A stretch of DNA of 64,000 nt, from contig NZ_QNQT01000009.1 of NCBI RefSeq assembly GCF_003362805.1, positions 114,176 to 178,175 on the forward strand. Reading direction: 5' to 3'. Under the pieces are notes generated by a model that was given only the letters and a program-made list of their open reading frames with translations, was not told the origin of the DNA and did not search any database. Below are positions 45,652-54,479 of this stretch, in pieces. Made by a program: the position numbers and the translations under genes. Position 1 is the stretch's first letter; each line of letters opens with the position of its first letter. Source of the stretch: Neobacillus piezotolerans. Lineage in GTDB: Bacteria; Bacillota; Bacilli; Bacillales; Cytobacillaceae.

Positions 45652-46623
45652 TCAATTAGAACTGGCTTTTGCGCTTTTCATGCTCTGCTGCTTATTTCCC
45701 AAATGTTCATTAAGCATCAGTGAGAGCTTTTCCCGTTCTTCGTCAGGAACATTGTAATAATAGGTCCCGTTTTTTTTCATATCGTTCCCGCTTATCTGGA
45801 TACGTTCAAGATCTTTTCTCGCCTTGGAATAGTTTGCTTGGATATTCTTCATTTCATTGAATGTTAAATTCGTTTTCAGGTTATTTCCAATAACCTCTAA
45901 AATGCTGCGGTAGTTTGCTAGTGTTTTTACGTTTGCAGCTTCCTTAATAATTGCCTGCATGACTTTTTGCTGCCGTTCCTGGCGTCCGAAATCGCTTTTT
46001 GGATCGAGATGGCGCATTTGTGTGAATTTGAGGGCTTCCTCTCCATTCAAATGCAATTTGCCAACAGGAAAGTGAAATTTACCGTATGAAAAGTCAAGTG
46101 TGTTATTCACTGTAACGCCGCCTACAGCATCGACAAGTTCCTGGAAACCATTTGTGTTAACCGCGATGAAGTAATCGATCGGGATATCGAGGAATTCTTC
46201 AATTGTTTTAATACTCATATCCACTCCGCCGTATGTATAGGCATGATTGATCTTATCCTCGATGCCTTTTCCGATTATTGGAGCATATGTATCACGCGGA
46301 ATGCTCAACATTTTAATCGATTCCTCATCGGGGTTAATCGTTAGCAGCATAAGGGAATCGGGGCGTCCACGGTCTCCTTCACGTTGGTCGACGCCGAATA
46401 ATAGGACCGAGATGGGATCGCCTTTTGCCAAATCAATTTCCCGGTTAACGTTTTTCGTCCTATCCAATGGTTCATGTGTATTTTTTAACGTTGTCGCGAT
46501 TGATTGATAGACAGAATAACCATACACGGCTGCCCCAGCGAATAGAAGCAGGATGATTGTGATTGTAATCCAAAAACCCTTTTTTCGTTTGTTCGATTTT
46601 TGCGATTTGTTTTCTTTTTCCAT
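45652..46623 (-). CDS. LytR-CpsA-Psr (LCP) family glycopolymer ligase
   Basis: A 323-residue membrane-anchored protein: short basic cytoplasmic head (KSNKRKKG), one transmembrane helix (about residues 17-38), then the LCP domain. Conserved features: DPISVLLFGVDQREGDRGRPDSLMLL segment with the Asp/Arg pyrophosphate-lipid contacts, LSIPRDTY, INHAYTYGG, and FTQMRHLDPKSDFGRQERQQ, with RxDxxxxxR-like residues. LCP enzymes move undecaprenyl-linked glycopolymers to peptidoglycan. Start ATG 46623 (MEKENKSQK) follows AGGAAGTGG. Beside the EPS operon it may anchor that polymer. Confidence 0.92.
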   Translation of the reverse strand: MEKENKSQKSNKRKKGFWITITIILLLFAGAAVYGYSVYQSIATTLKNTHEPLDRTKNVNREIDLAKGDPISVLLFGVDQREGDRGRPDSLMLLTINPDEESIKMLSIPRDTYAPIIGKGIEDKINHAYTYGGVDMSIKTIEEFLDIPIDYFIAVNTNGFQELVDAVGGVTVNNTLDFSYGKFHFPVGKLHLNGEEALKFTQMRHLDPKSDFGRQERQQKVMQAIIKEAANVKTLANYRSILEVIGNNLKTNLTFNEMKNIQANYSKARKDLERIQISGNDMKKNGTYYYNVPDEEREKLSLMLNEHLGNKQQSMKSAKASSN

Positions 46624-47249
46624 TCTTCCACTTCCTTTGATGCACTCTAGGTTCATTGTATCATCGGAACCAACTTAACGTTATTCGACGAAATGACTAG
46701 TTAAACCCGTAAAATCCAGAAAAACCAACGTCACTAGGGAAATATCCCTGGGAGAGAGGTCCTTTTTATCGTTAAAAACTTTTCCGCTATATTAATTGCT
46801 TGTTAACTAAATGTTACGAAAGAATGATTCTTTTTGAAAAAGTGGCCTTTGGAACGAGGAAATGGTGTTTTTAGGTAATGGAATGCTTACGGAATAAGGG
46901 ATTTCAAAGACTGCGCGACCTAAGTACCAGGAGTGTGATTTCAATCGAAAAACGTTGCTCGTTTTTAGGTCCTTTTGCTGAGGCGTATAACGGTGGTTTT
47001 TAAAAATGAATAAATCAGCATATATCAAAGGATTAAAGGCCAGTGGTACGGTTGATATGGCTATTGGATAAGTGAACTATCAAGCAAATCCGTTGAATTT
47101 TGGGTAACCTTTGTTGATTCGCATGCCGCAAATCTTCCTTTTTTGAAGAGCAGAATGGGAAAATTATTAAATCCAAAAACCCCATGATAGTATCTTCCAT
47201 CAGTGGGTCCCCAAAGAGTGGGGAAAAATGACTTGAGGCAGGTAAATAA
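46624..47249. other. gene-free region between divergent LCP and GH18-NodB-GT2 genes
   Basis: About 625 bp, AT-rich, holding the promoters of both genes. No ORF has a ribosome site or a recognisable product; a 73-codon minus-strand frame at 46807-47028 is not convincing. No box pair or operator could be assigned with confidence. Confidence 0.5.
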
Positions 47250-50200
47250 ATGAAGAAAAGATTTCGATTCAAAAAGGATAAAAATCGCAACATGGATTTT
47301 AAGGGTGAAAGTGGCGACAACGATTTCATTTTTGAAAGTGAATCAAGTAAACGCTGGAATGTAATGGTATTTTTCTGCGCTTCCTTTGCAGCCCTGCTCG
47401 GTCTTGCAATCTTTTTTTCGGGCCTTGGTCTTTATTTCAATCCAGTAATGCCAGAGCTGAAAATGAATGTAGCAGATGAATTTAAGGTTATTGAGCCATC
47501 GGGAACGATGACGGCCACAAATCCTGGTTCAGCCAAAGAAGATGTCAGTTTTTATCAAAAAAAAGTGACGTATAACAAGGATGTTTACGCCTTTTATGTA
47601 AATTGGGACAGCAACAGTGAACAATCACTAAAGAATCATAGTGATGAAATTGATGTGTTGGTCCCGCAATGGCTTAGCCTGAATGAAGATCTTAAGGTGG
47701 AGAGCGATATCGATCCGGACATCGTGAAGCTTGCCACCGAAAAGGGGATGAAGATTACCCCTTTGTTACATAACATACAGGATGGCAAATGGAACCGGGA
47801 AACGGTTACTACCTTGTTGAATTCGCCAGCGGAACGGGCAAAGTTGATAAAAAATCTGCATCGCCTTATAACCAAAAATGGCTTTGACGGAATCAACATA
47901 GACTTTGAGAATCTGGACAGGAAAACCCGTGATCAATTGACAGAGTTTATGAAGGAACTGTACGCGGAATTCCATGCGGACGGGCTTTCGGTTTCGATGG
48001 ATGTTCCTGCCGCGAATCCAGCGTATGATTATCAGCAGCTGGAAAACCATGTGGACCAGCTAATTGTGATGGCTTACGATGAGAATGTCGACTCGCCAGG
48101 CCCAATTGCATCCACATCATGGTTTCAAAACGTTCTAGTAAAATTGCCTAAGGACAAGCTTATCGTAGCCCTGGGCAATTACGGCTATGACTGGAAGTGG
48201 GAAAGCCAGGAGCCTGGCGAAGCAGTTTCCTTCGATGATATTACGAGGCTCGCCGGAAAAGTCGGCTTGAACATCCAGTGGGATGATATAAGCCAAAACC
48301 CATATGTGAAATATACCAAGAACGGCAGCGTCCATGAAATATGGTTTCTTGACAGCGCGACTTTTTACAATCAGCTGAAACTTTCCGAAAAGGCCGGCGC
48401 AAAAGGAATCGCCCTTTGGAGGCTTGGGGCGGAGGATCCTTCAGTGTGGGATATCCTTAGAGGGAATAAACTTGAGGAAATGCAAACAATCAAAAATGGC
48501 GGGAATATTTATAGCAAGGGAGAAGGGAATATTTACAGGGCGTCGGAGAGCAGGGAGGAAGGCAAGCGCAGCTTTTCATTCAATGAAGCAGGCTTCATCA
48601 CGAATGAATCGTATATTTCCAATCCAAAGGCATACGAGTTTGAACGTTTAAGCAAAACGGATGGAAAGGAAATCGTGTTGACGTTTGATGATGGCCCTAC
48701 TCCTGAATATACGGAAAAAATCCTGGAAATCCTGAAGGATCAAGGAATCCCCGCTACGTTCTTTTTGATTGGCAAAAATGCGGCAATCCATCAGGACATC
48801 GTGAAACGGATGGTAAAGGATGGCCATGAGATTGGAAGCCATACGTTCACACATCCAAACACGAAGGATTTATCCGATGAAAAGTTAAAATTCGAATTGA
48901 ACAGTACCCAGCGAGTGATCCAGGGGATTACCGGCCATACAAGCAAGTTCTATCGTTCTCCGTTGGGAGATGAAGAAGCTAAATATTTTCCTGATCATTT
49001 TGAGCAGATGAAGAAAGTGACAGAAATGGGCTATATTACTGTAAACTATGATGTTGATTCAAGGGACTGGGAGCTTCGTGACCGGGACGCGATTGTCGAG
49101 AATGTCCTGAAGCAGGCGTCCGGCGGTGACATCATTTTGCTTCATGACGGTGGCGGGGATAGGCAGGGAACCGTCGAAGCCCTTCCGATCATCATTGAAC
49201 AATTGAAGGGCAAAGGATATACTTTTACAACTGTCAGTGAGTTGATGGGCCAAAATCAGAACAAGGTCATGCCCGGTGTTGCGGAGGTGGAAAAACCGAT
49301 TGTCCATAGCTCAAAACTCATCCTTTGGGGGGCAGCTCATTTTAAAACAATAACAGTTGTGTTGCTAATCGGTATAATGCTTGTTCTCGCTCTTCGGCTG
49401 TTGATCCTCGGATTTTTGGCTATAAAACATAAAAGGAAAGTACGGCCGGTCCGCAAGGGAGAATCTATCTCTCCTTTAGTGAGCGTCGTCATTCCCGCTT
49501 TTAATGAAGAAAGAGTGATTAGGAAGACGATTGAGTCCATTTTGAAAAGCGACTATCCAAATCTTGAAATTATCGTAGTCGATGATGGCTCAAAGGATAA
49601 GACATCCCTTACAGTAAAGGAGAATTTCTCCGAAAAACAAAATGTTCATTTAGTGCATAAAAGTAATGGTGGAAAAGCATCGGCTCTCAATGAAGGAGCG
49701 AAGAAGGCGAAGGGGGATATCCTGATTGTCGTGGATGCTGATACAAGTGTCTCAACTGAAGCAATTTCCTCCCTGGTGCGCCACTTTGAGGATGGACAGA
49801 TAGCGGCGGTATCAGGAAATGTTCGGGTCGGCAACAGGCGGAATTTGCTAACCACCTGGCAGCACATTGAGTATGTCACAGGTTTTAATCTCGAAAAGCG
49901 TGCTTTTGCCACGCAAAATTGTCTCACGGTTGTGCCAGGAGCCATTGGTGCCTGGAGAAAACAGGTAGTTGAAAAACTCGGCTTTTTTTCTGATGATACA
50001 CTTGCTGAAGATACGGATATGACCTTAAAAATCCTCCGCAATGGCTATAAAGTCACAATTGAAGAAAACGCGCTGGCCTATACCGAGGCGCCTAAAACCA
50101 TCCGTGATTTCCTCAAGCAGCGTTTCAGGTGGACCTTCGGGACATTGCAATGCTTCTGGAAGCATAAAAAAGCTTTTGCGGGTAGGGAACATAAATCACT

Positions 50201-50555
50201 CGGATTCCTGGCAATGCCGAATATGCTGCTTTTCCAGTTTATCGTTCCATTCTTTGCCCCAGTTATTGACGTGTTGTTTATCTGGAAACTCGCAACTGGC
50301 GAAGTAGGGACGTCCCTTCTTATTTTTGGGACATATTTCTTAATCGACTTGATTGTGAGCATTATTGCCTTTAGGCTCGAGAAATTAAGTCCGAAACCGT
50401 TACTAAGCATGATTCTTCAAAGAATTGTTTATCGCTACCTTCTGCTGTGGGTTACATGGAAATCGTTGATGGTTGCGCTTAGGGGAACCCGGGTTGGCTG
50501 GGGAAAATTAAAGCGGAACGGGGATTTGGCTCCGGATCGAGGCATTATTGGGTGA
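47250..50555 (+). CDS. GH18-NodB deacetylase-GT2 synthase fusion
   Basis: An 1101-residue membrane protein with three enzyme domains. After a basic head and a TM helix (about residues 36-62) comes a GH18-like hydrolase (about 110-405), with DGINIDFE at 213-220 and Glu220 as acid. Next is a polysaccharide deacetylase (about 470-670), with TFDDGP (Asp480, Asp481), metal ligands H531 and H535 in HTFTHP, and a late LLHDGG. After a second TM (about 690-720) comes a processive GT2 synthase with VVDDGSKD, DADT, AEDTDMT and QRFRW at 957-961, then C-terminal TM helices. This combines what PgaC and PgaB do separately for poly-GlcNAc. Polymer unknown. Confidence 0.9.
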   Translation: MKKRFRFKKDKNRNMDFKGESGDNDFIFESESSKRWNVMVFFCASFAALLGLAIFFSGLGLYFNPVMPELKMNVADEFKVIEPSGTMTATNPGSAKEDVSFYQKKVTYNKDVYAFYVNWDSNSEQSLKNHSDEIDVLVPQWLSLNEDLKVESDIDPDIVKLATEKGMKITPLLHNIQDGKWNRETVTTLLNSPAERAKLIKNLHRLITKNGFDGINIDFENLDRKTRDQLTEFMKELYAEFHADGLSVSMDVPAANPAYDYQQLENHVDQLIVMAYDENVDSPGPIASTSWFQNVLVKLPKDKLIVALGNYGYDWKWESQEPGEAVSFDDITRLAGKVGLNIQWDDISQNPYVKYTKNGSVHEIWFLDSATFYNQLKLSEKAGAKGIALWRLGAEDPSVWDILRGNKLEEMQTIKNGGNIYSKGEGNIYRASESREEGKRSFSFNEAGFITNESYISNPKAYEFERLSKTDGKEIVLTFDDGPTPEYTEKILEILKDQGIPATFFLIGKNAAIHQDIVKRMVKDGHEIGSHTFTHPNTKDLSDEKLKFELNSTQRVIQGITGHTSKFYRSPLGDEEAKYFPDHFEQMKKVTEMGYITVNYDVDSRDWELRDRDAIVENVLKQASGGDIILLHDGGGDRQGTVEALPIIIEQLKGKGYTFTTVSELMGQNQNKVMPGVAEVEKPIVHSSKLILWGAAHFKTITVVLLIGIMLVLALRLLILGFLAIKHKRKVRPVRKGESISPLVSVVIPAFNEERVIRKTIESILKSDYPNLEIIVVDDGSKDKTSLTVKENFSEKQNVHLVHKSNGGKASALNEGAKKAKGDILIVVDADTSVSTEAISSLVRHFEDGQIAAVSGNVRVGNRRNLLTTWQHIEYVTGFNLEKRAFATQNCLTVVPGAIGAWRKQVVEKLGFFSDDTLAEDTDMTLKILRNGYKVTIEENALAYTEAPKTIRDFLKQRFRWTFGTLQCFWKHKKAFAGREHKSLGFLAMPNMLLFQFIVPFFAPVIDVLFIWKLATGEVGTSLLIFGTYFLIDLIVSIIAFRLEKLSPKPLLSMILQRIVYRYLLLWVTWKSLMVALRGTRVGWGKLKRNGDLAPDRGIIG

Positions 50556-50630
50556 GAATAGACATCAAACGGGCGCAATCCCTTTAAACACGTAAGCTTA
50601 CTCATATGAGCCATAGCCCCATAACCAACA

Positions 50631-50678
50631 AAAAATCAAGACCGTTTCGCTTGAGGAATTAAGTGAAACGGTCTTGAT
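50631..50678 (-). terminator. terminator on the minus strand downstream of the marR gene
   Basis: Long hairpin ATCAAGACCGTTTC...GAAACGGTCTTGAT with six T on the minus strand. On the plus strand it may also end the GH18-NodB-GT2 transcript, but without a T-run. Confidence 0.8.
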
Positions 50679-50712
50679 GCCGTTGTAAAGACCTATTGCA
50701 TTGGGATTGTTG

Positions 50713-50798
50713 TTGAATCAGTCAAAAGAACCTTGGAAAAGACGGATGCCTTGTGGTTTGATTCTGAATTGATCAAAAGGACCTTCCAAGGACTAATT
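50713..50798 (+). repeat. imperfect direct repeat pair between the fusion gene and marR
   Basis: TGAATCAGTCAAAAGAACCTT (split 50715-50735) and TGAATTGATCAAAAGGACCTT (50765-50785) lie 50 bp apart and differ at four positions. No ORF spans them. Confidence 0.5.
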
Positions 50799-50818
50799 GG
50801 CGAACAGGTCTTTAGAAA

Positions 50819-51247
50819 TTACGATTCTTTTTTTGTAAACGGGTGGTTGTATTTTGTGAGCAGCTTGGCGAATACTTCTATTTCGTCATCGGCCCAAGCC
50901 TCCAGATTTTCATCGAGGGCGGCAAAGCGCAGCTTTTGGTGTTCGTAAAATTCTTTTTTGCCCAGTTCTGTGATCTGAAGGGTGTAGGCCCGGCGGTCAA
51001 CTGGATCGGGAATTCTTTCAACGTAGCCTTTTTGCTCAAGTGACGCGGTCTGTCTGCTTAGCGTGGAGATATCGAGATGTGCTTCTTCAGCGAGCACCTT
51101 CACCCCGGCTGGGCCTTCAGAAAGAATCCGATTAAGAATGAGATAGGCGGAGCGATCAAGATGGCCGATTTTTCTGCTTGCCGATGTAACGCGGCGAATC
51201 AAACGGGCTAGCTCCAAATCGATAATTTTTATATTCATATCCTTCAT
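50819..51247 (-). CDS. MarR-family transcriptional regulator
   Basis: A 142-residue winged-helix repressor. The recognition helix region is LAEEAHLDISTLSRQTASLE, followed by the wing VERIPDPVDRRAYTLQITELG with the conserved D-R-R. GTGAGG is upstream of ATG 51247. It is divergent from an MFS exporter gene whose promoter carries a MarR-type palindrome, so it probably represses the exporter and is released by its substrate. Confidence 0.92.
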   Translation of the reverse strand: MKDMNIKIIDLELARLIRRVTSASRKIGHLDRSAYLILNRILSEGPAGVKVLAEEAHLDISTLSRQTASLEQKGYVERIPDPVDRRAYTLQITELGKKEFYEHQKLRFAALDENLEAWADDEIEVFAKLLTKYNHPFTKKES

Positions 51248-51361
51248 CGTTTTTCCTCACCTTTACTTTTTCCTCCCAATATCGTACCATACCGGTTTCA
51301 TTTTTAATATTTACCTTCCCGTGAAACAAATCTGTGAAACAAGATTTTTCGGGTGGTGACA

Positions 51362-51392
51362 GGCACTGTTCGTATTTTTGCAGCACTGTTCG
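51362..51392 (+). repeat. direct repeat GCACTGTTCG, 21 bp apart
   Basis: Two perfect copies at 51362-51371 and 51383-51392 in the marR-MFS gap. The 21-bp spacing equals that of the repeats around metG although the sequence differs. Confidence 0.6.
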
Positions 51393-51404
51393 CAAGTTAA
51401 GGTA

Positions 51405-51436
51405 TTGACATACCGGAATATAGTTGTATAATACAA
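51405..51436 (+). promoter_or_regulatory. promoter of the MFS gene with overlapping MarR-type operator
   Basis: TTGACA (51405-51410), 16 bp, TATAAT (51427-51432). The palindrome TTGTAT-A-ATACAA (51424-51436) covers the -10 box, and a half copy in the opposite sense, TTATACAACTA, lies at about 51450-51460, giving TAGTTGTATAA/TTATACAACTA as a wider inverted repeat. Confidence 0.8.
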
Positions 51437-51491
51437 TAATATGGTTTCGTTATACAACTATTATTTAAAAATAGATAGAGGGGGAAATTGA

Positions 51492-52790
51492 ATGTCTACA
51501 TTTAAAGAATGGGTGGCGGCTGAAACTGAGCATACAATAGAAACGGTAGAGGTGGCAGAAGGGGAGCCGGCAGCGGAATCTGTGGATGCACCGATGCCGA
51601 AAGCAAACCGCGGCCTATTGAGCCAGCCGAAAGCTGTTTGGGCAGTCTTTTTTGCTTGTATCATCGCGTTCATGGGCCTTGGGCTTGTGGATCCGATCCT
51701 TGTGGCGATCGGCCATCAGCTTCAAGCGACGCCAAGCCAGGTATCGCTTCTTTTTACAAGCTATAATGCGGTTATGGCTTTGGCGATGCTTGTAACCGGT
51801 ATGATTTCGTCAAGACTTGGGATTAAATGGACCCTTCTTTCCGGAATCGTGATCATCGCGGTGTTTTCCGGACTTGGAGGCCTTTCGAATAATATATGGG
51901 CGCTCGTCGGCCTTCGCGGCGGGTGGGGGCTTGGCAATGCATTATTTGTCGCGACCGCGCTTGCGGCGATTGTTTCACTGTCAAAAGGGGGCACCGCCAA
52001 AGCGATCATCCTTTATGAAGCTGCGATAGGGCTTGGCATTTCCGTCGGCCCACTGCTTGGCGGATGGCTCGGAAGCATGTCCTGGAGGGGCCCGTTCTTT
52101 GGCGTGGCGGCCCTTATGGTCATTGCGTTCATTGGACTTATCGTTTTAATGCCTGGCGCGAAGAAACAGCAGGGCGCACCGAGGGTGAAGTCGTCAATCA
52201 AGGACCCTTTCCTCGCGCTTAAACACCGTTCGCTGCTCGTTTTCGGGATTGGGGCGGCTTTGTACAACTTTGGGTTCTTTACGCTTCTTGCATTTGCACC
52301 GTTTGTGATGGGGCTAGACGAGCATGGCATAGGCTACGTATTCCTTGGCTGGGGCCTGCTGCTTGCGGTAACCTCCGTGTTTACCGCGCCATATTTGCAA
52401 AAATGGTTCGGCACGGTCAAGGCGATGTGCGCGATGCTGACGCTCTTTGCGCTTGTCCTCGCTGCGATGGGGATTTGGACTTCCACCCAATGGGTGACTA
52501 TCGTGTGCGTCATTATAGCGGGCGCGCTTCTTGGCAACAACAATACGCTCATTACAACGGCTGTCATGAATTCAGCGCCGGTTGAACGCGCCACTGCGTC
52601 TGCGGCATACAGCTTCCTTCGCTTTATTGGCGGGGCGATCGCTCCTTTCTTTGCCGGAAAACTTGCGGAGTGGTTCAATCCAAGTGTGCCGTTCTTCGTT
52701 GGCGCGGCGTTTGTGATGCTGTCGGTAGTGTTTATTGCGCTGAACCATGCGCATGTGAAACACGTCGATGATGCCTATGCCGGCCACTGA
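51492..52790 (+). CDS. MFS drug/metabolite exporter
   Basis: A 432-residue transporter with 12 expected helices after an unusually long acidic N-terminal tail (residues 1-40, many Glu). MFS motifs: FACIIAFMGLGLVDPILVAI (TM1), GMISSRLGIKWTLL (motif A-like), and GLGISVGPLLGGWLGS (motif C-like, antiporter). GGGGG lies upstream of ATG 51492. Regulated by the divergent MarR gene by inference. Substrate unknown. Confidence 0.92.
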   Translation: MSTFKEWVAAETEHTIETVEVAEGEPAAESVDAPMPKANRGLLSQPKAVWAVFFACIIAFMGLGLVDPILVAIGHQLQATPSQVSLLFTSYNAVMALAMLVTGMISSRLGIKWTLLSGIVIIAVFSGLGGLSNNIWALVGLRGGWGLGNALFVATALAAIVSLSKGGTAKAIILYEAAIGLGISVGPLLGGWLGSMSWRGPFFGVAALMVIAFIGLIVLMPGAKKQQGAPRVKSSIKDPFLALKHRSLLVFGIGAALYNFGFFTLLAFAPFVMGLDEHGIGYVFLGWGLLLAVTSVFTAPYLQKWFGTVKAMCAMLTLFALVLAAMGIWTSTQWVTIVCVIIAGALLGNNNTLITTAVMNSAPVERATASAAYSFLRFIGGAIAPFFAGKLAEWFNPSVPFFVGAAFVMLSVVFIALNHAHVKHVDDAYAGH

Positions 52791-52800
52791 TGTGGGCAAG

Positions 52801-52826
52801 GGTCTGCGGAAGCAGGCCATTTTTTA
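52801..52826 (+). terminator. terminator after the MFS gene
   Basis: GGTCTGC-GGAA-GCAGGCC followed by six T. Confidence 0.78.
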
Positions 52827-52988
52827 AAAAAGTGGGTTTAAAAAGGGGTTGGCCATTGTAAAGGGAAGTGGCGGTTCCTGCTAAACCGGAGAGCAGTTTT
52901 TTATAAAAGCCCCAAGTTTCATTTGTGTTTTGGGGAATGGATGTGCAAAAATAAGAGGAAGAGATTGATTGTTTTAGGAGCTGAACGA

Positions 52989-53486
52989 ATGGACAAACAT
53001 ACTGCCGAATACTGGGTTTCCAGGTTGGGGCTTGAGCCGCATGCTGAGGGCGGTTATTTTAAACAGACGTACCGGTCGGGGGAAGATGTCCCTGGAAAGG
53101 ATCGGGCGCTTTATACGAGCATTTATTTTTTGCTCCGTTCAGGCGAGGTGTCGCATTTCCATCGGCTGAAGTCGGATGAGCTGTGGTATTTCCATGCGGG
53201 CGATTCGCTTTCGGTGCATATGATCCATGAGAATGGCGAGTATGAGGAAGTGCCGCTCGGGCTTGATTTGGAGAATGGCGAGGTTCCCCAGATTCTGGTG
53301 CCGAAAAATACGATTTTCGGTTCTTCGGTTTCGGGGGATGGAAAGTTTGCGCTGGTTGGCTGCATGGTTGCCCCTGGTTTTGAATATGTGGATTTCGAGC
53401 TATTCACGCAGGAAGAGCTGCTGAGGGATTATCCGCAGCATGGGGAGATTATTGGGAAAATGGCGTATGAAACGCTTCATGAATAG
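52989..53486 (+). CDS. cupin protein, DUF985 family
   Basis: A 165-residue cupin of the DUF985 (YML079w-like) family. Start MDKHTAEYWVSRLGLEPHAEGGYFKQTY is diagnostic, given here as the segment WVSRLGLEPHAEGGYFKQTY; the cupin core has SHFHRLKSDELWYFHAG with metal-type histidines. ATG 52989 has AGGAG 8 bases upstream; the open frame reaches back to 52923 without a site. Possibly a sugar-binding protein or epimerase-like enzyme; no proven function. Confidence 0.87.
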   Translation: MDKHTAEYWVSRLGLEPHAEGGYFKQTYRSGEDVPGKDRALYTSIYFLLRSGEVSHFHRLKSDELWYFHAGDSLSVHMIHENGEYEEVPLGLDLENGEVPQILVPKNTIFGSSVSGDGKFALVGCMVAPGFEYVDFELFTQEELLRDYPQHGEIIGKMAYETLHE

Positions 53487-53583
53487 GAATCTGCTTGCGT
53501 TTTTGGACTTGAATTATTGCGCATGTTGTGCCATCGGTGTTTATTAAAAAAACTGCTCTAACAATGGTGGGAGGATGAAAAGA

Positions 53584-54129
53584 ATGGAGAATAGCAGGGA
53601 AGAAATTCTTGGATGGGGAAAAGCCATTTTAATAGCCATACTGTTAGCTTTTTTGACTCGTACTTTTCTCCTGACGCCGATTGAGGTTGAAGGTGCTTCG
53701 ATGGAACCGACTTTGCAAACCCACGAGCGGATGATTGTAACAAAGATTGGTGAGCTGCAGCGCTTTGATATTGTCGTTTTTCATGCGAATGAGCGCGAGG
53801 ATTATATAAAGCGGATCATCGGGCTGCCGGGGGACCGGATTGAGTATAAGGATGATACGTTATATGTGAATGGGAAGGCTTATGAAGAGCCGTACCTTGA
53901 CGAATTTAAAAAAGAGATTCCGGGAGGCACGCTGACCGATTCGTTCACGCTGGAGGAAACGGAAGTCGGCGAGACGGTCGTTCCAAAGGGACATTTGTTC
54001 GTCATGGGCGATAATAGGAGGAACAGTAAGGACAGCCGTCATATCGGAGCGATTCCGATTGAAAATGTAGTCGGGACGACGAAGGTTGTATACTGGCCGT
54101 TAAATGAAATCAGGATTATCAAGGAATAA
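53584..54129 (+). CDS. sip: signal peptidase I
   Basis: A 181-residue type I signal peptidase, S26 family, with one N-terminal TM helix (about residues 12-30). Catalytic dyad: Ser39 in GASMEPT and Lys76 in DYIKRIIGLPGD; the FVMGDNRRNSKDSR box is also present. It cuts signal peptides outside the membrane. ATG 53584 is 9 bases from GGGAGG; ATG 53575 abuts it. B. subtilis has several paralogues (sipS, T, U, V); which one this matches is not clear. Confidence 0.95.
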   Translation: MENSREEILGWGKAILIAILLAFLTRTFLLTPIEVEGASMEPTLQTHERMIVTKIGELQRFDIVVFHANEREDYIKRIIGLPGDRIEYKDDTLYVNGKAYEEPYLDEFKKEIPGGTLTDSFTLEETEVGETVVPKGHLFVMGDNRRNSKDSRHIGAIPIENVVGTTKVVYWPLNEIRIIKE

Positions 54130-54138
54130 AGTTAGTTG

Positions 54139-54165
54139 GAAAAGCCGCCGATTGGCGGCTTTTTG
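54139..54165 (+). terminator. terminator after sip
   Basis: AAAAGCCGCC-GATT-GGCGGCTTTT followed by further T. Confidence 0.9.
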
Positions 54166-54479
54166 CGTTCGGTTGGAGATTCGTTACATACTTAATTGGT
54201 TTTCCTGGCGTGCGGAGGGATGGAATCCTACACTGCTTCATCTTTTGAGTGACGGTTGGGGCTCGTCTCCCCGGCTTAGTTTTTTGTAATGAAGCATGCG
54301 GATATATCCCCTGTTTCACTTTTTGAGAAAAGTGCAGGCCCCTTCCCAGCTTCACTTTTCAAGGTTGGGAAAATTTTTGGCAAGGGGCTGTGGATGGTTA
54401 ATGATCGTTTCAGAAATGGTTTTATAAATATTCAGAAAAGTGGTATTATGGGGGAAATTGGAAAGAAAAGGGTGAGCAA
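54166..54479 (+). other. gene-free region upstream of the second MFS gene
   Basis: No supported gene. GGCCCCTTCCCA near 54340 can pair with TGGGAA and AAGGGGCTG near 54365-54393, making a branched hairpin of about 55 nt. A weak promoter TTTATA (54421-54426)-N17-TATTAT (54444-54449) lies 30 bp before the gene. Confidence 0.45.

Noticed and set aside
46807..47028. 73-codon minus-strand ORF between the LCP and fusion genes
   Set aside because: No ribosome site, mixed composition, no family likeness.
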